In this document: positions 59,260 through 64,000 of the stretch, in pieces
Numbering within the stretch: the first letter of the stretch is position 1
Layout: the number at the start of each line of letters is the position of its first letter
Assembly (NCBI RefSeq): GCF_017811815.1
Contig: NZ_JADKZI010000001.1
Location: 310,001-374,000, forward strand
Source: Flavonifractor sp. AGMB03687
GTDB lineage: Bacteria; Bacillota; Clostridia; Oscillospirales; Oscillospiraceae
Reading direction: 5' to 3'
Length of the DNA stretch: 64,000 nucleotides
The notes under the pieces: generated by a model
Database searches by the model: none
What the model saw: the letters and a program-made list of their open reading frames with translations, nothing else
What the model was told of the DNA's origin: nothing
Made by a program: the position numbers and the translations under genes

Positions 59260-60051
59260 TTACAGTGTATGAAATACAGGTTTGCGTTTTTCGTAGGTGG
59301 CCAGGTAGCGGAAGCCCGCCTCCGCCAGCAGCTGGCAGGCCTGGGCACAGCCCTTGCCCACGCCGTCGGTGGTATGGGCGTCGGAGCCGATGGTGACGAT
59401 CTCGCCGCCGCAGGCTTTGAACTGGCGGAGCACCGGCAGCCACTCCTTCAGGGTGCGGCCCCGCCAGGTGTTGATCTCAATGCCCCGGCCCCGCTCTGCT
59501 GCCGCCCGGAAGATGCCGTCCAGCACGTCGTGGTAGCGGTCCAGGGAGATGGGCATGTCCATATAGCGCAGGGGGTAGATAATGTGGCTGAGCACGTCAT
59601 AGAAGTCGGTGACCGCCAGCTGGGTCATGGACTGAAAATAGTCGTCCAAGGCGGCGTAGCAGGCCGACGGATCGGGATAGTCCACGTAGTAGAAATCGGT
59701 GCCTCCCTTTTCCGGGCACAGGTTATGGAGAGAACCCAGCACAAAATCCAGCTCCGGCCGGTCCAGAATGGTGCGGCTTAGCTTGGGATTCAGGTGGGCC
59801 ATGCCGAACTCCAGCCCCAGACGGATGGTCAGCTTCCCGGCGTAGCGGGGGGCGGTCTGGGCATACTGCTCCAGGGCTGGGGGCCAGTCGTAGTGGTCCA
59901 CCGGCTCGCCGTAAAGCTCCAGCAGGTCACAGTGGTCGGTGACGCACAGCTCGTTCAGGCCCGCCGCCACAGCGGCGTCCGCCATATCGGCCAGGGGCAC
60001 ACTGCCGTCAGGGGAGAGCTTGGTGTGGGTATGGTAGTCGGTCAGATACAT
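59260..60051 (-). CDS. PHP-domain phosphatase, histidinol-phosphatase-like
   Basis: A 263-residue PHP-fold hydrolase. Metal ligands: YHTHTKLSPDG, CVTDHCD, GLEFGM, and IGSDAHTTDGVG. HisJ-type histidinol phosphate phosphatases have this arrangement (HTH near the N-terminus, GSDAH near the C-terminus); other PHP phosphoesterases are not excluded. ATG 60051 follows AAAGGAGG. No other his genes are near, so a biosynthetic role here is not proven. Confidence 0.82.
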   Translation of the reverse strand: MYLTDYHTHTKLSPDGSVPLADMADAAVAAGLNELCVTDHCDLLELYGEPVDHYDWPPALEQYAQTAPRYAGKLTIRLGLEFGMAHLNPKLSRTILDRPELDFVLGSLHNLCPEKGGTDFYYVDYPDPSACYAALDDYFQSMTQLAVTDFYDVLSHIIYPLRYMDMPISLDRYHDVLDGIFRAAAERGRGIEINTWRGRTLKEWLPVLRQFKACGGEIVTIGSDAHTTDGVGKGCAQACQLLAEAGFRYLATYEKRKPVFHTL

Positions 60052-60062
60052 AGCAGCCTCCT

Positions 60063-62180
60063 TTAAAACGGCCAGGCGGGGAACCATTTTAAGATGCAGG
60101 TTCCGTACCAGGTGGGGTAGGTGATGCCCACCAGCACCGGATAGAACAGGGCATACAGTGCCGCCGCGCCGCCGGTGACGGCGTACATGGCGGGCTTCCA
60201 GCGAATCATGCCCTCCTTCTGGGACAGGGTGTGGAACACATAGCACAGGGCCAGGATGAGGAAAAGCACCGAGGGGAAGTAGTGGTAGGCGAAGGTGATG
60301 CGCCCGATGAGGAACCAGGGCACCAGCTGGGCCAGATAGCCGATGAGAATGAACAGGGCGATGGGGGAGGACTGCTGGAAGGCCCGGCTGGCAAACCAGC
60401 CCAGCATCAGGTAGAGGATCAGGCAGGCCGCGATGAGCAGCAGACTGAGCAGCCGGGTCTGGGCATCGGTCTCCCCGTCAAAGACGCCGGTGACCCAGGC
60501 GGCGGAGGCGGCGGCCCCCAGCCCGGACACCAGGAAGAAGGTCAGCTTGGCCCACAGCGCGCGGAAGGCCTGGGCGGCGCACATGAGCATGGCGGCCAGA
60601 CCGCCCCAGCACACCACCGGGTTGAGGAAGGCGGCAAAGCGGGTGGTAACCCCGCTCACCGAGTTGTCCATATAGTACAGGATGGGCCGGGCGTTGACCA
60701 GCCACTGATACCAGCGGGAGGAGTAGGGATGGGAAGCGGTAACGCCCTGGTGGTAGGTGAGCATATACTTCTGGTTCTCCCACATCTCCTTCAGCAGGTT
60801 CCCCAGGGACAGGTCCCCGGAGGCCGATGCATAGGGCAGGTAGGACAGCACATAGATGATGGCGGGGATGATGGCAAAGACCAGTACCGAGAAGGCCAGG
60901 ATCTTCACCGTCCAGCCCAAGCGCTCGTGGCGGCTCTCCTCCGGCCAGCGGCGCAGCTTGACCACCAGACCGATAAAGTAGAGGGCCACCAGACCGGTGC
61001 AGCCGTAGATCACCGTCCACTTGGAGGCGGCGCCGATGCCCCAGAACAGCCCCGACAGGAAGAGAGGCAGGGCGCACTGCTTGAAGGTGGCGCCATCCGG
61101 CAGGGTGAGGTACCGGTACATGAAGTAGTACATCAGCAGGATGAAGAAGAAGGCGTAGGTGTCGATGGTGGCCAGCCGGGTCTGGGTCAGATGCATGAAG
61201 TCCACTGCCAGCAGGATGGTGCCGCAGGTGGCGATGGAGGTGCGGCCGAAGACATTCTTCAAAAACAGATAGAGCAGGGGGATCATAGCCACCCCGAAGA
61301 GGGTGCCCATAAACCGCCAGCCGAAGGGGGTCATGCCGAAGAGGGCAATGCCAATGCTCATGATCAGCTTGCCCAGAGGCGGGTGGGAGATCTCGTAGGG
61401 CTCGATGTTCCGCAGGTGCTCATAGGCAGTGCGGGGATGATAGATCTCGTCAAAGTAGGCGGAGTTCTCAAAGGAGATGGTTTCGGGCACGGTGTCCGCC
61501 TCGTCAAAGAGAGGATTGGTGCTGTCGCTGATCCAGATACGCGCCCCGTTCTCGTCAAAGAGGGCCAGCTCATTCAGCTCCAGCAGGCCTTTATTGGCCT
61601 GTCCTGTAATCCGAATATAGCGAATATACTGGGGGTTATCGAATGTGATCTCATTCCATTTGAACAGCTGGTTGTAATTCTGAGTCATGGCATAGCTGGC
61701 GCCGTAGCCGGTGCCATCGGCCCAGTAGTAGCCGGTGATCTCATCGGGGTCGTCGGCGTTGTCCTTCCGCTGCCACAGGGACAGCCAGTTCACGCCGTCG
61801 GAGGAGATCTCCACCTGGTACTTGCCGGTGCCAAGGCCGGAAAAATACCACAGCTTGGAGACCAGGTATTCCTCCGAGAGAACAAAGGTGGCCTCCTTCT
61901 CGTCGCCAAAATCCCAGGGGTTCTGGGGGGCGGTGGTGGAGCCCAGGTTGAAGAAGGCGGTCACGGCGTAGGCGATGGTGATAAGCACCATGGGGATGGC
62001 GTCCTTTTTCACCAGGGGGTGGCACCGACCGGCAAAGGTAAAGGGCTTTTTCTCCGGCATGGGGGCGATTTGCTGGGCCAGAGGAGCCCGCATGGTCTGC
62101 CAGTACCACAGGAAGAAGCCCAGCAGGGCGGCTATGGTCAGGATGGGGAAAAGGTATACGATGTATCGAATGGGACCCAT
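60063..62180 (-). CDS. GT39-type dolichyl-phosphate-mannose-like protein mannosyltransferase with discoidin-like insert
   Basis: A 705-residue polytopic enzyme. The catalytic DE pair is FDEIYHPRTAYEHLRN, with HPPLGK after it and further helices typical of PMT/GT39 (FGMTPFGWRFMGTLFGV). Between helix 2 and this loop, residues ~90-210 form a beta-rich domain (YQVEISSDGVNWLSLW, YIRYIRITGQANKGLLELNELALFDENG), like an F5/8 type C discoidin fold. Bacterial members transfer mannose from polyprenyl phosphate to exported proteins during translocation. The insert would face the outer side and may bind a glycan or the acceptor. ATG 62180 follows GAGGTG. It lies 11 nt from the PHP gene. Confidence 0.85.
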   Translation of the reverse strand: MGPIRYIVYLFPILTIAALLGFFLWYWQTMRAPLAQQIAPMPEKKPFTFAGRCHPLVKKDAIPMVLITIAYAVTAFFNLGSTTAPQNPWDFGDEKEATFVLSEEYLVSKLWYFSGLGTGKYQVEISSDGVNWLSLWQRKDNADDPDEITGYYWADGTGYGASYAMTQNYNQLFKWNEITFDNPQYIRYIRITGQANKGLLELNELALFDENGARIWISDSTNPLFDEADTVPETISFENSAYFDEIYHPRTAYEHLRNIEPYEISHPPLGKLIMSIGIALFGMTPFGWRFMGTLFGVAMIPLLYLFLKNVFGRTSIATCGTILLAVDFMHLTQTRLATIDTYAFFFILLMYYFMYRYLTLPDGATFKQCALPLFLSGLFWGIGAASKWTVIYGCTGLVALYFIGLVVKLRRWPEESRHERLGWTVKILAFSVLVFAIIPAIIYVLSYLPYASASGDLSLGNLLKEMWENQKYMLTYHQGVTASHPYSSRWYQWLVNARPILYYMDNSVSGVTTRFAAFLNPVVCWGGLAAMLMCAAQAFRALWAKLTFFLVSGLGAAASAAWVTGVFDGETDAQTRLLSLLLIAACLILYLMLGWFASRAFQQSSPIALFILIGYLAQLVPWFLIGRITFAYHYFPSVLFLILALCYVFHTLSQKEGMIRWKPAMYAVTGGAAALYALFYPVLVGITYPTWYGTCILKWFPAWPF

Positions 62181-62203
62181 AGGAGCACCTCACTGATCGG
62201 GGT

Positions 62204-62241
62204 AAAAAGTAAGAGGACGAGTACAGCATACTCGTCCTCTT
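62204..62241 (-). terminator. Terminator of dnaJ
   Basis: AAGAGGACGAGTA/TACTCGTCCTCTT stem just past the dnaJ stop, with minus-strand TTTTT (62204-62208). Confidence 0.88.
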
Positions 62242-62244
62242 ATT

Positions 62245-63405
62245 TTATTTCTTCTTCTTGCGTTTGTCAAAGAAAGATTTCACGCTGTCCGCCGGACTGG
62301 CTGGAATTTCGCCCATGGCTTCGCCATAGGCACGCAGCGCCTCCTTCTGTTCGTGGGTCAGGCTGGTAGGAACCTGGACCTTCACGGTAACGTATTGATC
62401 GCCTCTGCCCCGTCCGTTGACGGAGGGGATGCCCTTGCCCCGCAGGCGGAAGGTGGTGCCGGGCTGAGTACCGGCAGGCAGGGTCCACTTCACCTTGCCG
62501 TCGATGGTGGGGATCTCCAGCTCGGCGCCCAGGGTGGCCTGCAGGAAGGTGACCGGGTGCTCCAGGAAGACCGATGTACCGTCCCGCTTGAAGAACTCAT
62601 GGGGACGGACGGTGACGCTGATGAGCAGGTCACCGGCGGGACCGTCGTTGCGGCCCGCGCCGCCCTGACCGCGCAGGGAGACGGCCTGACCGTTGTCGAT
62701 GCCGGCGGGGATGCTGACGGTGATCTTGCGCTGCTTGCGCACGTTGCCGGTGCCGCCGCAGTCCTTACAGGGCTGGTGAATGATCTTGCCCTTGCCGCCG
62801 CACTTGGGGCAGGTGGTGGTGGTGGCGAAGGTAAAGGCGCCGCCGCCCCGCTGGATGCGGATGGTGCCGCTGCCGTGGCAGTCGGGGCAGACCTCCGCCG
62901 TGGTGCCGGGGGCGCAGCCGGACCCCTTACAGGAGTCGCAGGTCTCGGTGCGGTTGAGGGTGATCTCCTTCTCGCAGCCGAAGGCGGCCTCCTCAAAGCT
63001 GATGGTAACGGAAGCCCGCAGGGTCTCGCCCTTCATGGGGCCATTGTTCCGACGGCTGGAGCCGCCGCCAAAGCCGCCGCCGAAGAAGGAACCGAAGATA
63101 TCGCCCAGGTCGATGTCGCCCATATCGAAGCCGCCAAAGCCGCCGCCGCCGAAACCGCCGGCCCCGAAGTTGGGATCCACGCCGGCGTGGCCGAACTGGT
63201 CGTACTTGGCCCGCTTCTCCTTGTCGGAGAGGACCTCATAGGCCTCATTGACCTCTTTGAACTTGGCCTCGGCTTCCTTATCGCCGGGGTTCAGGTCGGG
63301 GTGATATTTCTTGGCCAGCTTGCGGTAGGCCTTTTTCAGCTCGTCCTCGCTGGCGGTCTTGGCCACGCCCAGGACTTCATAATAATCTCGTTTCTGTTCA
63401 GGCAT
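62245..63405 (-). CDS. dnaJ: Chaperone DnaJ
   Basis: A 386-residue type I Hsp40. J-domain with HPD at residues 35-37; a Gly/Phe-rich segment ([17 protein letters not shown]); four zinc motifs [24 protein letters not shown] and CKDCGGTG; the C-terminal substrate-binding domain; a lysine-rich tail. It delivers unfolded proteins to DnaK and stimulates its ATPase. It lies 270 bp after dnaK, as in a dnaK-dnaJ operon. Confidence 0.97.
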   Translation of the reverse strand: MPEQKRDYYEVLGVAKTASEDELKKAYRKLAKKYHPDLNPGDKEAEAKFKEVNEAYEVLSDKEKRAKYDQFGHAGVDPNFGAGGFGGGGFGGFDMGDIDLGDIFGSFFGGGFGGGSSRRNNGPMKGETLRASVTISFEEAAFGCEKEITLNRTETCDSCKGSGCAPGTTAEVCPDCHGSGTIRIQRGGGAFTFATTTTCPKCGGKGKIIHQPCKDCGGTGNVRKQRKITVSIPAGIDNGQAVSLRGQGGAGRNDGPAGDLLISVTVRPHEFFKRDGTSVFLEHPVTFLQATLGAELEIPTIDGKVKWTLPAGTQPGTTFRLRGKGIPSVNGRGRGDQYVTVKVQVPTSLTHEQKEALRAYGEAMGEIPASPADSVKSFFDKRKKKK

Positions 63406-63675
63406 TGGTGTTCACCTCTGTTTCAAAGTGGAGCGCGGAGAGTGAAGCGTGGGGAACGGCCTTCCACGATCCACCGTCTGGAAGAAAACGCAACGGAGCG
63501 CAGGCGGGGGACAAGCCCCCGCCCGCGTGTTTGCTCTCGTATTTTCACGCTGCGGCGGCTACGCGACGGCGTGTAAGCCCCTCCGACTGCGCAAGCCGGT
63601 CCGAGGCCCCTTGGGGGCCTCCGGTCCGTTCGCTCCGCTTCGGGTCTTGCCCGCCTGCTCCGCACGCCTTCGCGC
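63406..63675 (-). other. dnaK-dnaJ gap, structured, no gene seen
   Basis: A 270-bp gap with several GC-rich hairpins on the minus strand, including GGCGGGGGCTTGTCCCCCGCC and GGCCCCCAAGGGGCC. Neither has a T-run, so they are more likely RNA-processing or stability elements than terminators. The long open frames here have no recognisable product. Confidence 0.45.
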
Positions 63676-64000
63676 TTACTTGTTGTCGTCGTCCACGACC
63701 TGGTAATCGGCGTCCACCACGTTGGGGTCGGTGTTGGCGCCGCCGGTCTGGCCGCCGAAGCCCGCGCCGCCCATGTCAGGGCCGGCCTGGCCGCCCTGGG
63801 GGTTGGCCTGCTGATACATCTTCTCAGCGATGGGGTAGAAGGCCTTGGAGGCCTCCTCGGTGGCGGTCTTGATGGCCTCAATGTCGGTGCCCTTCATGGC
63901 TTCCTTCAGCTTGTTGATGGCGGCCTCCACGTTGGCCTTGTCGCCGGCGTCGATCTTGTCCTTGGCATCCTCCAGAGCCTTCTCGGTCTGGTAGATCACC
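63676..64000 (-). CDS. dnaK: Chaperone DnaK, C-terminal fragment
   Basis: The last 107 residues of DnaK; the gene continues past the window edge. The lid helices (EKALEDAKDKIDAGDKANVEAAINKLKEAMK) and the acidic Gly-rich tail (GGAGFGGQTGGANTDPNVVDADYQVVDDDNK, in part) are typical; the final D/E-rich tail matches bacterial DnaK. Confidence 0.93.
   Translation of the reverse strand, partial: VIYQTEKALEDAKDKIDAGDKANVEAAINKLKEAMKGTDIEAIKTATEEASKAFYPIAEKMYQQANPQGGQAGPDMGGAGFGGQTGGANTDPNVVDADYQVVDDDNK

Noticed and set aside
60231-62369. 712-codon plus-strand frame opposite the mannosyltransferase
   Set aside because: Antisense shadow rich in Gly, Glu and His; no start signal.

Overview
The window reads as a GC-rich Gram-positive gut Clostridium-type chromosome, probably of the Oscillospiraceae (Flavonifractor/Lawsonibacter-like). 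The basis is strong AGGAGG ribosome-binding sites, standard sigma-A promoters, an S-layer-homology protein, CstA, an M18 aminopeptidase, lipoprotein-type efflux adaptors, and an integrated element with the DUF6809/DUF6550/RepA/MobC/serine-recombinase gene set common in gut Firmicutes. The species is not determinable from the sequence alone.

Left core (1-22952): the end of a BMP-type binding protein and a metallophosphoesterase; a four-gene operon of MacA-like adaptor, ABC ATPase, MacB-like permease and SLH protein; then on the minus strand a phosphoglucomutase, and murA followed (after a terminator) by walJ-rlmH; a NYN/LOTUS-domain protein; cstA behind a promoter with phased repeats; an ECF sigma factor with its likely anti-sigma partner; a second ABC efflux operon (ATPase, FtsX permease, lipoprotein adaptor); and an M18 aminopeptidase.

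Island (about 23074-49379, 26.3 kb): a mobilizable element has split the host tRNA-Leu(UAG) gene inside the anticodon loop. The 3' half lies at 23021-23073 and the 5' half at 49380-49417, and together they rebuild an 85-nt tRNA. The element ends are 18-bp inverted arms, so its circular junction would be an almost perfect palindrome centred on TAAA. An intact but divergent tRNA-Leu(UAG) sits just inside the right end and presumably replaces the broken one. Cargo: an AlbA_2-type regulator; a minus-strand cluster of five lipoproteins, two DUF3137 proteins, a DUF3592 protein and a small membrane protein next to a MalT-like LuxR regulator; and an unrecognised helical protein. Mobility core: DUF6809, DUF6550, a sigma-like factor, DUF6076, RepA-like ATPase, MobC, a relaxase with a second gene nested in another frame, and two large serine recombinases. 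At the recombinase end is an AT-rich SIR2-P-loop gene that looks like a one-gene anti-phage system.

Right core (49420-64000): pyridoxamine kinase, gap, a histidine-kinase-like ATPase, a CDF metal transporter, a two-component system followed by an HtrA protease, an amidohydrolase, rpiB, a PHP histidinol-phosphatase-like gene, a GT39 mannosyltransferase with a discoidin-like insert, dnaJ, and the 3' end of dnaK.
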